Assembly: GCF_014640315.1 (NCBI RefSeq)
Contig: NZ_BMGS01000003.1
Location: 372,001-436,000 of the forward strand
DNA: 64,000 bases
Direction of reading: 5' to 3'
From: Hymenobacter glacieicola
Lineage (GTDB): Bacteria > Bacteroidota > Bacteroidia > Cytophagales > Hymenobacteraceae
In this document: positions 24,789 to 33,662 of the stretch, one piece after another
How the letters are laid out: each line of letters opens with the position of its first letter
How positions within the stretch are numbered: position 1 is the first letter of the stretch
Notes under the pieces: model-generated
Told to the model about the DNA's origin: nothing
Database searches by the model: none
Seen by the model: the letters and a program-made list of their open reading frames with translations, nothing else
Translations under genes and position numbers: made by a program

Positions 24789-27700
24789 ATGGTAGTGGAG
24801 AAAGACCGTGCAACGACTCGGGCCCTGGACGATGTACTGGCCCGCCTCGATGCTTTCAAGCGTAAGTTTTACCTGAGCCTACTGGTTCGCGGGGCCTTCG
24901 TGGCCGGTGGCCTGTTGCTCAGCTTATTCCTCATTTTCAACCTACTCGAATACTTCCTGTACCTGCCTACTTGGGTGAGGGCGGGGCTGTTGTTCGGGTT
25001 TGTAGCGGGCATGCTCTACGCGCTGGGCCGCTGGATCTGGCAGCCGCTGGCCGCTCTTACCAACCTGCGCCGCATGCTGAGCGATGAGCAGGCGGCCCGC
25101 CGGGTAGGGGAGCTGTTTCCGGAAGTGCAGGACAAGCTCCTGAACGCCCTGCAGCTGCGCGGGCAGGCCCAGGAAAACGCCCTGCTGGCCGCCAGCCTGG
25201 AGCAACGCGCCGGGCAGCTGCGCGGCGTCGAGTTTACCCAAGGAATCAACATTCAGGCCCAGACCAAGCCCCTGTGGAAGTACGTGGCCATTCCGGCCGC
25301 CGTGGTGGTGCTGGTGCTGCTGCTTTACCCCAGCCTGTTTGTGCAGGGTACCGAGCGGATTCTCAACTACGACCGGAAATACAGCCCGCCCGCGCCCTTC
25401 CGGTTCGTGGTGGAAAACAAGAACCTCACGGCCTTCAAGGGCGAAGACTACACGCTGAACGTAACGGTAGAAGGCGAAGCCCTGCCCAACGAAATCAGCA
25501 TCGTATATGGCGGCCGGGAGCGGCACCTGATTCGCGAATCGGGTAACCGCTTCCGCTACGAGTTTCGGCAGCTGCGCGAAAATGTGGAGTTTCAGCTGGC
25601 GGCCGCCGGTTTTACCTCTTCGGAGTATGACCTGACGGTGAAGGCCCGGCCCAATTTGCGCGACTTTGCCGTGCGCGTTTCCTACCCGGCCTACCTCGGC
25701 AAGCCCGCCGAAACCATCCGTAACACCGGCAACCTCACCGTGCCCGAAGGCTCGGACCTGCGCTGGGAGTTTGCCACCGAAGCTACCGACCAACTCCAGC
25801 TACGCTTCCGCAGCCCCGACGAGGTAGTAACCGCTGCCCCCAACGACGAGCAGTTCCGGCTTTCCCGCCGCGCGATGCGCAGCCAGCAGTATTCGGTGCA
25901 CCTGCGCAACGCCAACAGCCCCAACCGGGACCCCATTGAATACCAGCTTACCGTCATTCCGGACCAGGCGCCCGATGTGACGCTCGAAGCGTTTCAGGAC
26001 ACTACTTCCCTGCGCTACCTGGCCCTGGGCGGCAACGTGCGGGACGATTACGGCCTCTCGCGACTGCAGCTGCACTACCGGGTGCTGAGCAAGGCCCGCC
26101 CGAATGCTACCTACCAAACCCGCGCCCTACCCCTGGGCCGCGGCCCGAGCCAGAGCTACGCCTACCAGTGGGACGTGCGCCCCTTAAGCCTGCGTCCCGG
26201 CGACCGGCTGGAGTATTTCGTACAGGTGTGGGACAACGACGAGGTACACGGCCCAAAGTCGGCGCGCAGCCGCACCGCGGAGTTCCGCTTGCCCTCGCGC
26301 ATGGAACTGCGCCAGCAGCTGGCTTCGCAGAGCCAGGCCGTGCAAAATCAGCTTAGCCAAGCTGCCCAGCAAAGCAAGAAGATGGAGCGGGAGCTAGCCA
26401 AGGCCGATGACAAGCTGAAGGTAAAGCGCGACCTGAACTTCCAGGACCGCAAGCAGCTGCGCGACATGCTGGACCAGAAGCAGCAGATGGACCAGGCCCT
26501 GGATGAGCTGAAGCGGCAGTTTGAGCAATTGCAGGAGCAGCAAAACCAGCTCGATCCGCAGAAAAACGAGGAGCTGGCCCAGAAAGCCGAGGAGCTGAAA
26601 AAGCTCATGGAAACCCTGCTCGACCCCGAAACCAAGAAGCTCTACGAGGAGCTGCAGAAGCTGCTGGAACAGCAGCAGGACCAAAACCAGCCTGACATGC
26701 AGAAGCTGCTCCAGCAGCTAGAAAACAAGGAGAACACCTTGCAGAAAGAGCTGGAGCGGGCCCTGGAAATGTTCAAGCAGCTGCAGTTTGAGCAGAAGCA
26801 GGACCAGGCCCTGGAAAAGCTGCAGCAGCTGGCCCAGGAGCAGCAGAAGCTGGCCGACGAAACCCAGAAGAACGACAAAAACTCGCCCCAGGCCCCGCAG
26901 GACAAAGACCAGCAGCAGCAAAAGCAGCAGGACCTGAAGCAGCAGCAAAGCGAACAGCAACAGAAGTTTGACGAGCTCAAGCAGGACCTCAAGGACATGA
27001 AGGAGCTGGACCAGCAGCTCGACGGCGAAAACGGCGCCGACGAGATGAAGCAGGAGCAGGAGCAGGTAGACGAGCAGCAGCAGGAAAGCCAGGAGCAGCT
27101 CGGCAAAAACCAAAACCAGAAAGCCAGCCAGAGCCAGAAGCAAGCCGCCCAGAAGATGCAGCAGATGGCCCAAAAGATGCAGCAGCAGATGAACGAGGAG
27201 GAGCAGGACCAGCAGCAGGAAAACATTGACGACCTGCGCGACATCTTGGAAAACCTGCTCAAGCTGAGCTTCGACGAGGAAAACCTGATGAAACAATTCC
27301 GCACCGTGGACCAGTCGGATCCGCGCTTTGTGCAGCTGGGCCAAACCCAGCGCAAGCTCAAAGACGACGCCCGCGTGGTGCAGGACTCACTGTATGCCCT
27401 GGCCAAGCGTGTGTTTCAGATCAAGTCCTTCGTGACCCGGGAGGTAGGCGAGATGAACGGGCGCATGGACGAGAGCCTCGACCAGATCCGGCAGCGCAAC
27501 ATCGGGCGGGCCACCAGCTCCCAGCAACTGGCCATGACCAGCATGAACAACCTGGCCCTGATGCTCAACGACGCCCTGCAGCAAATGCAGGAGCAGCAGC
27601 GCCAAAGCCAGAGCCAGCAGCAGCAGGGTGGGGGCAAGTCGGGCCGCAAAAAGAAGAAGGGCAGCTCGGCCGGGGAAGGCCAACTGGGCCGCATGCAGCA

Positions 27701-28211
27701 GCAGCTCAACCAGCAGATTCAGCAGCTCCAGCAGAGCGGCAAGCAGGGCCGTGCGCTGTCCGAGGAGCTGGCCAAGCTAGCCGGACAGCAGCAGATGCTC
27801 CGCCAGGCCATGCAGGAATTGGAGCGTATGCAGCAGAAAAACGGCGGCAAACCCGGAAACAACAAGGATGGCAAAGGCCAGGACGGGGCCGGCGGCCTCG
27901 GCGACGTGAAAAAAATGATGGAACAAACCGAAACCGACCTCGTAAACAAGCGGCTGACGGAGCAGACCATTATGCGCCAGCGCCAAATCCTGACTCGCTT
28001 GCTGGAGGCCGAGAAATCGGCCCGGGAGCGGGACCAGGACGAGAAGCGGGAAGCGCAGACCGCTCAGAACCGTCCGCCTGTGTTTCCGCCGGCGTTTCAG
28101 CAGTATAAGCGCCAGCAAAACCGGCAGACGGAGCTCCTCCGCACCGTGCCGCCGGCCCTCACGCCTTATTACCAGCGCGAGGTGAGTGAATATTTTCAGA
28201 AAATGAAGTAG
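24789..28211 (+). CDS. DUF4175-family membrane protein with Gln-rich coiled coil
   Basis: An 1140-residue protein of the Bacteroidetes DUF4175 type. Two membrane helices lie near residues 30-55 and 58-80, and a third near 160-180 (AIPAAVVVLVLLLYPSLFV). About 190-500 is a beta-rich extracytoplasmic region. From about 510 to 1080 there is a very long coiled coil unusually rich in Gln, Lys and Glu, with runs such as QQQQKQQDLKQQQSEQQQ. The function is unknown; the architecture suggests a large envelope scaffold. It starts at the ATG at 24789, with TATCTTTC near 24752 as a promoter candidate. The RsbW-like and YbeY genes follow closely, indicating one operon. Confidence 0.85.
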   Translation: MVVEKDRATTRALDDVLARLDAFKRKFYLSLLVRGAFVAGGLLLSLFLIFNLLEYFLYLPTWVRAGLLFGFVAGMLYALGRWIWQPLAALTNLRRMLSDEQAARRVGELFPEVQDKLLNALQLRGQAQENALLAASLEQRAGQLRGVEFTQGINIQAQTKPLWKYVAIPAAVVVLVLLLYPSLFVQGTERILNYDRKYSPPAPFRFVVENKNLTAFKGEDYTLNVTVEGEALPNEISIVYGGRERHLIRESGNRFRYEFRQLRENVEFQLAAAGFTSSEYDLTVKARPNLRDFAVRVSYPAYLGKPAETIRNTGNLTVPEGSDLRWEFATEATDQLQLRFRSPDEVVTAAPNDEQFRLSRRAMRSQQYSVHLRNANSPNRDPIEYQLTVIPDQAPDVTLEAFQDTTSLRYLALGGNVRDDYGLSRLQLHYRVLSKARPNATYQTRALPLGRGPSQSYAYQWDVRPLSLRPGDRLEYFVQVWDNDEVHGPKSARSRTAEFRLPSRMELRQQLASQSQAVQNQLSQAAQQSKKMERELAKADDKLKVKRDLNFQDRKQLRDMLDQKQQMDQALDELKRQFEQLQEQQNQLDPQKNEELAQKAEELKKLMETLLDPETKKLYEELQKLLEQQQDQNQPDMQKLLQQLENKENTLQKELERALEMFKQLQFEQKQDQALEKLQQLAQEQQKLADETQKNDKNSPQAPQDKDQQQQKQQDLKQQQSEQQQKFDELKQDLKDMKELDQQLDGENGADEMKQEQEQVDEQQQESQEQLGKNQNQKASQSQKQAAQKMQQMAQKMQQQMNEEEQDQQQENIDDLRDILENLLKLSFDEENLMKQFRTVDQSDPRFVQLGQTQRKLKDDARVVQDSLYALAKRVFQIKSFVTREVGEMNGRMDESLDQIRQRNIGRATSSQQLAMTSMNNLALMLNDALQQMQEQQRQSQSQQQQGGGKSGRKKKKGSSAGEGQLGRMQQQLNQQIQQLQQSGKQGRALSEELAKLAGQQQMLRQAMQELERMQQKNGGKPGNNKDGKGQDGAGGLGDVKKMMEQTETDLVNKRLTEQTIMRQRQILTRLLEAEKSARERDQDEKREAQTAQNRPPVFPPAFQQYKRQQNRQTELLRTVPPALTPYYQREVSEYFQKMK

Positions 28212-28260
28212 CGTTCAGCTACTTTTACCGCCCCTACGCCGCCTTCCCCTTTCCATTCCT

Positions 28261-28719
28261 ATGAAGCAGGTTAAAATTCAGATTCCTTCCCTGGTCGAGA
28301 ACATCCGCGTGGTGGAGAGCTTTATCGACAACTCGAAGGATACATTTCACATCGAGGACGATATCTACGGCAACATCATGGTGGCCGTCACGGAGGCGGT
28401 AAACAACGCTATTCGCCACGGCAACAAGTTCGATAAAGACAAGAATGTATTTCTGTCTTTGTTCGTTGACCAAGACCGGGTAAAGTTTGAAATCGAGGAC
28501 GAAGGCACTGGCTTTGACTACACCAACCTCATCGACCCAACGGCGCCCGAGAACCTGGAAAACCCCGGTGGCCGTGGCATCTTCCTGATCCGGCACCTGG
28601 CCGATGACGTGGAGTTCACCAAGGATGGCCGTAACGTGCAGCTAACCTTCATGCTGCCTACCCCTTCGGCCCCCGAGTCGGGTGCTACTATTAACGGCGC
28701 CGAAACCGCAATTCACTAG
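28261..28719 (+). CDS. RsbW-like ATP-binding serine kinase / anti-sigma regulator
   Basis: A 152-residue GHKL ATPase of the HATPase_c_2 type. The N box is EAVNNAIRHGN, the G1 box DEGTGFD and the G2 box GGRGIFLIR; there is no histidine-phosphotransfer domain, as expected for RsbW/SpoIIAB-like proteins. Such kinases bind sigma factors or phosphorylate STAS-domain antagonists. Two SpoIIAA-like proteins are encoded in this window (20626 and 41251), but whether they are partners is not shown. It lies 49 bases after DUF4175 and 15 bases before ybeY, consistent with cotranscription. Confidence 0.88.
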   Translation: MKQVKIQIPSLVENIRVVESFIDNSKDTFHIEDDIYGNIMVAVTEAVNNAIRHGNKFDKDKNVFLSLFVDQDRVKFEIEDEGTGFDYTNLIDPTAPENLENPGGRGIFLIRHLADDVEFTKDGRNVQLTFMLPTPSAPESGATINGAETAIH

Positions 28720-28734
28720 CCCGCTATTGCCCCT

Positions 28735-29223
28735 ATGAGCGACCTGCCCACCGAGCAGCACGACGATCAGGAAGAGGATGACTTTGGCCGCGACGAGGGC
28801 CCGGGCATTGAGTTTCTGGTGGAAGATGTGGACTTTGAGCTGGCTGATGCCCAGGACCTTACCTCCTGGATTGAGCGCGTGGCTGAGGTGCACGAGCACG
28901 AAATCGTGCAGCTGACTTACATCTTCTGCTCCGATGAATACCTGCACAAGGTCAATCTAGAGTACCTGGAGCACGACACCTATACCGACGTCATCACCTT
29001 CGACAATGCCGACGACGCCGACATCATTGAGGGCGACATCTTTATTTCGGTGGAGCGGGTGCGGGAAAACGCCGTGCAGCTGGGCGTGCCATTCCGCGAC
29101 GAGCTGCACCGGGTCATGATTCATGGCGTGTTGCACCTGCTGGGCTATGCTGATAAAGACTTGCTCAGTCAGACTGCTATGCGCAAGAAGGAAGATGACT
29201 GCCTGCTTCTGCGCACCTTCTAA
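28735..29223 (+). CDS. ybeY: Endoribonuclease YbeY
   Basis: A 162-residue YbeY/UPF0054 metal-dependent RNase involved in 16S rRNA maturation and ribosome quality control. The zinc motif reads HGVLHLLGYADKD: the first two His are present, but the third ligand of the canonical HGxLHLxGYDH motif is replaced (Asp or Lys at that place), which I recall as common in Bacteroidetes YbeY. Core strands LTYIFCSDEYLHKVN and YTDVITFD are typical. About 35 acidic N-terminal residues extend beyond the usual start. It ends the DUF4175 operon and is followed by a terminator. Confidence 0.92.
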   Translation: MSDLPTEQHDDQEEDDFGRDEGPGIEFLVEDVDFELADAQDLTSWIERVAEVHEHEIVQLTYIFCSDEYLHKVNLEYLEHDTYTDVITFDNADDADIIEGDIFISVERVRENAVQLGVPFRDELHRVMIHGVLHLLGYADKDLLSQTAMRKKEDDCLLLRTF

Positions 29224-29248
29224 AGAGGTAGCGTATACTGATTTACTG

Positions 29249-29278
29249 AAAACGCCCGCTGCACATGCGGGCGTTTTT
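29249..29278 (+). terminator. Terminator after ybeY
   Basis: AAAACGCCCGC and GCGGGCGTTTT pair around a 7-base loop, followed by T's. Confidence 0.9.
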
Positions 29279-29392
29279 GTGTGCCCCCGCCCGACGGGCG
29301 GGCTAGCTTCCTATCCGGAGTTTGGGACTTGTATGAGGGTAGGCGCATGGCCCTGTAAACGGCGCGTTTGGCGCAGCTAGTAAAGCAAAAAC

Positions 29393-29485
29393 GTCGTTCC
29401 GAGCCCCGCGAGGAATCTCGCGTGCTGGCGTTGTAGTGGTAATCCAATATAAGCACGCGAGATTCCTCGCGGGGCTCGGAATGAC
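29393..29485. repeat. GTCAT-family palindrome 1
   Basis: Left arm GTCGTTCCGAGCCCCGCGAG and onward to 29426; right arm 29452-29485 ends GGCTCGGAATGAC. The arms are near-perfect inverted copies. It lies between ybeY and the ATE-like gene. The same arm sequence recurs at 58247-58354. Confidence 0.9.
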
Positions 29486-29572
29486 CGTTTCTATTATTTA
29501 TGCGGAGCTCGGCATACCTGTTCTTATTGGGCGGGTAACATTGCTTACTTACACACCCTAGTATCTTGCCGT

Positions 29573-30301
29573 ATGGCTGCTACCCCTCCGCAACATCCTG
29601 TTATTCGAGGCGACGCGCTGGATTTTTACTTAAGCCAGGGCTATTACCGGATGCACCAGGACTTATTTACCTGCCGGTTTCTTCCTATCAATGACGACCT
29701 GTACACGGTGCACTGGCTGCGGCTGGAGCTGGTCACGGTGCACTACGGCCCGGCGCAGCGGCGGCTTCTGCGTCTCAATGAGCCGTTTGCCCTAACCATC
29801 CGGTCGTTCCAGCTCACCGACGAGTACGAGGCCCTTTATGCCCTTTACCGCGGCGCCATTGCGTTTGATGCGCCCGAAACGGTGGAAGCTTTCCTGCTGG
29901 CCGGCGCCGCGCACAACGTGTTCAGCACCTATATCATTGAGGTACGAGATAAAGGCCAGTTGATTGCCGCCGGCATCTTTGATAGCGGGGCCCGCAGTTT
30001 GGCCGGCATCATGAACTTCTACCATCCGGCCTACCGCAAATACAGCCTGGGTAAATACCTTATGCTGCTGAAAATTAACTACGCGCGTCAGCACCAGAAA
30101 ACGTACTACTACCCCGGCTACCTGGTGCACGGCTACCCCAAGTTCGACTACAAGCTTTTCCCTTGCCTGACCGCTACCCAGGTGTTTGATGCCCTCAACG
30201 GGAGCTGGCTTCCCTTTGATTGGCAAACCGTGGCGGCTCACTCCGCGGAGCTGCTGACCGGCTGGCTCCCCGAGGACCTGGACGAGGCTACCTTCGGGTG
30301 A
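29573..30301 (+). CDS. Arginyl/leucyl-tRNA-protein transferase-like protein (ATE/Bpt type)
   Basis: A 242-residue protein whose C-terminal half matches the ATE/Bpt fold: FYHPAYRKYSLGKYLMLLK, then TYYYPGYLVHGYPKFDYK, which corresponds to the conserved 'YYYLGYWI...MNYK' segment of aminoacyl-tRNA-protein transferases. These GNAT-like enzymes add Leu or Arg to protein N termini, creating N-degrons. The N-terminal Cys-rich part of classical ATE is reduced here (a single TCRF), so activity is uncertain. It is monocistronic; TATCTTGC near 29557 is a weak promoter candidate very near the ATG at 29573. Confidence 0.72.
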   Translation: MAATPPQHPVIRGDALDFYLSQGYYRMHQDLFTCRFLPINDDLYTVHWLRLELVTVHYGPAQRRLLRLNEPFALTIRSFQLTDEYEALYALYRGAIAFDAPETVEAFLLAGAAHNVFSTYIIEVRDKGQLIAAGIFDSGARSLAGIMNFYHPAYRKYSLGKYLMLLKINYARQHQKTYYYPGYLVHGYPKFDYKLFPCLTATQVFDALNGSWLPFDWQTVAAHSAELLTGWLPEDLDEATFG

Positions 30302-30406
30302 GTTGGGGCGCAGATACAGGTGATAATAGCCCGGAATCAAGCCAGTACGCCGTGCGGGTTCACGGCGCCATGAGCACGGAGTCACCTAAAAAAGCAGACG
30401 AGTGCC

Positions 30407-30414
30407 TATCTTTG
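30407..30414 (+). promoter_or_regulatory. Perfect Bacteroidetes -7 element upstream of mnmG leader
   Basis: TATCTTTG matches TAnnTTTG exactly. Transcription would begin near 30421, about 215 bases before the mnmG ATG, leaving a long leader. Confidence 0.7.
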
Positions 30415-30420
30415 CGCACG

Positions 30421-30600
30421 TTTTGAGCGGGTTGCGTCCGAAGTTCGGCGGCGCCTGGTCTGCTGACGGGCCTACCCGGATGCGGGTGGGTTCTGTTTGA
30501 GAAGCGGCGAACTTTCCCCCTTCTAGTTCCTGTTTCCATCCAACGGTAAAGGCCCCGCGGCGGCTACCCCCAGCGAAGTTTGAGGCAGCCGTCCGCAATC
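30421..30600 (+). ncRNA. Candidate structured leader RNA or small RNA upstream of mnmG
   Basis: The segment after the TATCTTTG promoter is GC-rich and foldable. CCTACCCG (30471-30478), loop GATG and CGGGTGGG (30483-30490) form an 8-bp hairpin. AAGTTCG (30441-30447) pairs with CGAACTT (30508-30514) to enclose it. CCGAAGTTCGG (30438-30448) offers an alternative hairpin. No Rfam class (SRP, 6S, tmRNA, RNase P, riboswitch) was recognised by eye. It may be an independent RNA or a 5' leader. Confidence 0.4.
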
Positions 30601-30636
30601 CGTGCCATTCGATAAATCCGTCTAAATCCGTGATTC

Positions 30637-32505
30637 ATGTTTCAGCAAGAAGAGTACGACGTCATTGTAGTAGGAGCCGGCCACGCCGGGTGTGAGGCCG
30701 CCGCCGCCGCCGCCAACATGGGCTCCAAGGTTCTGCTCGTGACGATGAACATGAACACCATTGCCCAGATGTCGTGCAACCCGGCCATGGGCGGGGTGGC
30801 GAAGGGCCAGATTGTGCGCGAGGTGGACGCGCTGGGCGGGCAGTCGGGCATCATCACCGACAAAACCATGATTCAGTTCCGGATGCTGAACCGCTCGAAA
30901 GGCCCCGCCATGTGGAGCCCCCGGGCCCAGAGTGACCGGATGCGCTTTGCCGAAGAATGGCGCCTGACCCTGGAGCAAACCCTGAACGTGGACTTCTGGC
31001 AGGAAGCTGTGATGGGCATTCTGGTGGAAAATGACACAGTAGTGGGCGTGAAAACCCAGCTCGGCATTGAGTTCCGCGGCAAAGCCGTGGTGCTCACCAA
31101 TGGTACCTTCCTCAACGGCCTTATCCACATCGGAGAGAAGCAGTTTGGGGGCGGCCGCGCCGCCGAGGGGCGCAGCACCGGCATCACGGAGCAGCTAAAA
31201 GAGCTGGGCTTTGAGGCCGGCCGCATGAAAACCGGCACCCCGCCCCGCGTGGACGGCCGCTCCCTGGATTATTCCAAAATGGAGGAGCAGGCCGGCGACG
31301 AGGTGCCCAGCAAATTCTCCTACCTCGATACGCCGGCCCTAACCAAGCAGCGCCCCTGCTACATCACCTACACCAACCCCGAGGTGCACGAAATCCTGAA
31401 GGAAGGCTTCGAGAAGTCGCCCATGTTTCAGGGCCGCATCAAGGGGCTGGGGCCGCGCTACTGCCCCTCGGTGGAGGACAAAATCAACCGCTTCGCCGAC
31501 AAGGACCGCCACCAGATTTTTGTAGAACCCGAAGGATGGTCGACGGTGGAAGTGTACGTGAACGGCTTTTCGAGCAGCCTGCCCGAGGACGTGCAGTACC
31601 GCGCCCTGCGCAAAATTGCCGGCTTCGAGAATGCCAAGATGTTCCGCCCCGGCTACGCCATTGAGTACGACTTCTTCCCGCCCACCCAGCTGCACCTGAC
31701 GCTGGAAACCAAGCGCATCCAGAACCTGTACTTCGCGGGCCAGATCAACGGCACCACGGGCTACGAGGAGGCCGCCTGCCAGGGCCTGATGGCCGGCATC
31801 AACGCCCACAACAAGGTGCACGGCAAGGAGCCGTTCATCCTGAAGCGGAGCGAAGCCTACATCGGGGTACTCATTGATGACTTGGTCAACAAAGGCACCG
31901 ACGAGCCCTACCGCATGTTCACGAGCCGCGCCGAGCACCGCTTGCTGCTGCGCCAGGACAACGCTGACCTGCGCCTCACGCCCCTGGGCCATGCCCTGGG
32001 CCTGGCCTCCGACGAGCGGATGGAGTTGGTGCGCGAAAAGGAGCGCCAGACCCAGGAAGTAGCCAAGCTGCTGAAAAACTACTCCATCGAGCCCCAGGAA
32101 ATCAACGACTGGCTGACGGAGCTGGGCTCAGCCACTATTTCTGAGAAGACGCGCGCCGTGAACCTGCTGCGCCGCCCCAACGTGGACCTGCCGGCCCTGG
32201 CCCGGGTGCTGCCCGGCCTGACGCTGGCCTTGGCGCCCTACGGCCCCGAAGCCCTGGAGCAGGCCGAAATTCTGGTGAAGTACGAGTCCTACCTCGTGAA
32301 AGAACACCAGCAGGCGGCCCGGGTGCAGGAGCTGGAAAACTTCCAGATTCGGGGCCGCCTTGACTACCAGGCCATGCCCGCCCTCTCGCACGAAGCCCGC
32401 GAAAAGCTGCTCAAGATTCAGCCCGAAACTCTGGGCCAAGCCTCGCGCATCAGCGGCGTTTCGCCAGCCGACGTGTCGGTGCTGATGGTGTACCTGGGCC
32501 GGTAA
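30637..32505 (+). CDS. mnmG: tRNA uridine-5-carboxymethylaminomethyl(34) synthesis enzyme MnmG
   Basis: A 622-residue MnmG/GidA, full length for the family. The FAD motif is GAGHAGCEAA near residue 13; SCNPAMGGVAKGQ and GTFLNGLIHIGE are family signatures, and PPRVDGRS and TSRAEHRLLLRQDNAD complete the pattern. With MnmE it modifies U34 of several tRNAs in the cytoplasm. mnmG is a classic neighbour of oriC in many bacteria; here a DnaA-box-rich region begins about 3.2 kb downstream. The start at 30637 is preceded by two AAATCCGT decamer-like units. Two terminator-like hairpins follow. Confidence 0.97.
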   Translation: MFQQEEYDVIVVGAGHAGCEAAAAAANMGSKVLLVTMNMNTIAQMSCNPAMGGVAKGQIVREVDALGGQSGIITDKTMIQFRMLNRSKGPAMWSPRAQSDRMRFAEEWRLTLEQTLNVDFWQEAVMGILVENDTVVGVKTQLGIEFRGKAVVLTNGTFLNGLIHIGEKQFGGGRAAEGRSTGITEQLKELGFEAGRMKTGTPPRVDGRSLDYSKMEEQAGDEVPSKFSYLDTPALTKQRPCYITYTNPEVHEILKEGFEKSPMFQGRIKGLGPRYCPSVEDKINRFADKDRHQIFVEPEGWSTVEVYVNGFSSSLPEDVQYRALRKIAGFENAKMFRPGYAIEYDFFPPTQLHLTLETKRIQNLYFAGQINGTTGYEEAACQGLMAGINAHNKVHGKEPFILKRSEAYIGVLIDDLVNKGTDEPYRMFTSRAEHRLLLRQDNADLRLTPLGHALGLASDERMELVREKERQTQEVAKLLKNYSIEPQEINDWLTELGSATISEKTRAVNLLRRPNVDLPALARVLPGLTLALAPYGPEALEQAEILVKYESYLVKEHQQAARVQELENFQIRGRLDYQAMPALSHEAREKLLKIQPETLGQASRISGVSPADVSVLMVYLGR

Positions 32506-32525
32506 GCAGGCGCCTACCCTAGCAA

Positions 32526-32554
32526 GCAAGCCCGTCATCGGATGACGGGCTTGC
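32526..32554 (+). terminator. Terminator hairpin after mnmG
   Basis: GCAAGCCCGTCATC and GATGACGGGCTTGC pair over 14 bp around a single G, followed by a GTTTG tail. Confidence 0.8.
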
Positions 32555-32600
32555 GTTTGTAGTGGCAGTATGGTTTATAGTTCTATCGTTGTTGCCTGAC

Positions 32601-32642
32601 AGCTGCCACGAATTCTCCGTGAATTTGTGGCAGCTTCGTTTT
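32601..32642 (+). terminator. Second hairpin downstream of mnmG
   Basis: AGCTGCCACGAATTC and GAATTTGTGGCAGCT form a 15-bp stem with one G-U pair, followed by TCGTTTT. It overlaps the promoter region of the next gene. Confidence 0.7.
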
Positions 32643-32643
32643 G

Positions 32644-32651
32644 TACCTTCG
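32644..32651 (+). promoter_or_regulatory. Promoter element TACCTTCG for methyltransferase gene
   Basis: A one-base variant of TAnnTTTG, 29 bases before the ATG at 32680, with TTTG at 32624-32627 upstream (spacing 16, shorter than usual). The same TACCTTCG occurs before the genes at 33895 and 21033. Confidence 0.5.
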
Positions 32652-32679
32652 CCAGCGGGAGCAATTGGGCTTAGGCCCA

Positions 32680-33612
32680 ATGTCAGCTTCCGCTAATCAA
32701 ATTAATCAGCGCAAATCAGTGGTGTACGAGCGTTTGGAGAAGTGCCCAGTGTGTGGCAAAACGGAGTTTCGCAACAAGCTGGTCGTTGAGGATAAGTCGG
32801 TCAGCAAAGAGAGTTTTGCCATTCAGCAGTGCGCAGCCTGCTCGTTTCAGTTCACTAATCCCCGGCCCGACGCCGACCACATTGGCCGCTACTACGAGTC
32901 GGAGGAGTACGTGTCGCACAACAGTGGGGCGGGAGGGGTTATCAACCAGGCCTACAAGGTGGCTCGCTTCTTTACCATGCGCCGCAAGGTAGGGCTGGTA
33001 AACAAGCTGGCGCCGCGCAAAGGCCGCCTCTTCGATTATGGCTGCGGCACGGGGCACTTTCTGGCCGCGGCCAAAAGCAACGGCTGGCAGGTAGCCGGCT
33101 GGGAGCCCAACCCGCGGGCCCGCCAGGATGCCGCCCAGCGCGTGGGCCAGCCCCTGGACCTGGACAACCTGGCCCAGCTGCCCGCCGACTCCTTCGAGGC
33201 CATTACGCTCTGGCACGTGCTGGAACACGTTCATGAGCTGAACGATACTTTGCAGCAGCTCATTCGGTTGTTGAAGCCCGACGGCGTGTTCATCATTGCC
33301 GTGCCCAACGTCGACAGCCTCGATGCCCAGCACTACCGCCAGGACTGGGCCGCCTACGATGTGCCGCGCCACCTCTACCATTTCAGCCCTAAAACCATGA
33401 CCCAGCTGCTTAAAAAGCACAAAATGCAGGTCAAGGAAGTGCTACCCATGCCCCTGGATGCCTACTACGTGAGCATGCTCAGCGAAAAACACCGCGCCGA
33501 GCGGGGCGGCGGCATGTTAACCGTACTCAAGGCGGGCTACCAGTCGAACCGCTACGCCGCCAGCCACGAAGGCCAGTACTCCAGCCTGATTTACGTCTCC
33601 CAGAAGCGCTAG
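32680..33612 (+). CDS. Class I SAM-dependent methyltransferase with zinc-ribbon-like N terminus
   Basis: A 310-residue methyltransferase. Two Cys pairs (CPVCG near residue 22 and CAACS near 55) form a probable zinc ribbon. Motif I is LFDYGCGTGHF near residue 120, and FEAITLWHVLEHV is the post-II region typical of class I enzymes of the Methyltransf_23 type. The substrate is unknown; small-molecule or polysaccharide methylation is usual for the group. The ATG at 32680 is preferred; the frame is open 13 codons upstream through the promoter. It follows mnmG, an order I recall as common in Bacteroidetes. Residues 2-13 are encoded by a tandem AATCA-type repeat, so the N terminus may be recently added. 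Confidence 0.88.
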   Translation: MSASANQINQRKSVVYERLEKCPVCGKTEFRNKLVVEDKSVSKESFAIQQCAACSFQFTNPRPDADHIGRYYESEEYVSHNSGAGGVINQAYKVARFFTMRRKVGLVNKLAPRKGRLFDYGCGTGHFLAAAKSNGWQVAGWEPNPRARQDAAQRVGQPLDLDNLAQLPADSFEAITLWHVLEHVHELNDTLQQLIRLLKPDGVFIIAVPNVDSLDAQHYRQDWAAYDVPRHLYHFSPKTMTQLLKKHKMQVKEVLPMPLDAYYVSMLSEKHRAERGGGMLTVLKAGYQSNRYAASHEGQYSSLIYVSQKR

Positions 33613-33662
33613 GCTAGCCGGTGGGGTAGGGGAGAGGCTACTCCGTTGTTTTTAAGAACGTT

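Noticed and set aside
26642..27406. Long minus-strand frames opposite the DUF4175 gene (Cys/Ser- or Leu-rich)
   Set aside because: They are the complement of Gln-rich CAG-type codons and have no family-like features.
30421..30600. SRP RNA, 6S RNA or tmRNA upstream of mnmG
   Set aside because: The signature sequences of these RNAs (for example GGAAGGAAGCAGC for SRP) are absent; only an unnamed structured-RNA candidate is supported.
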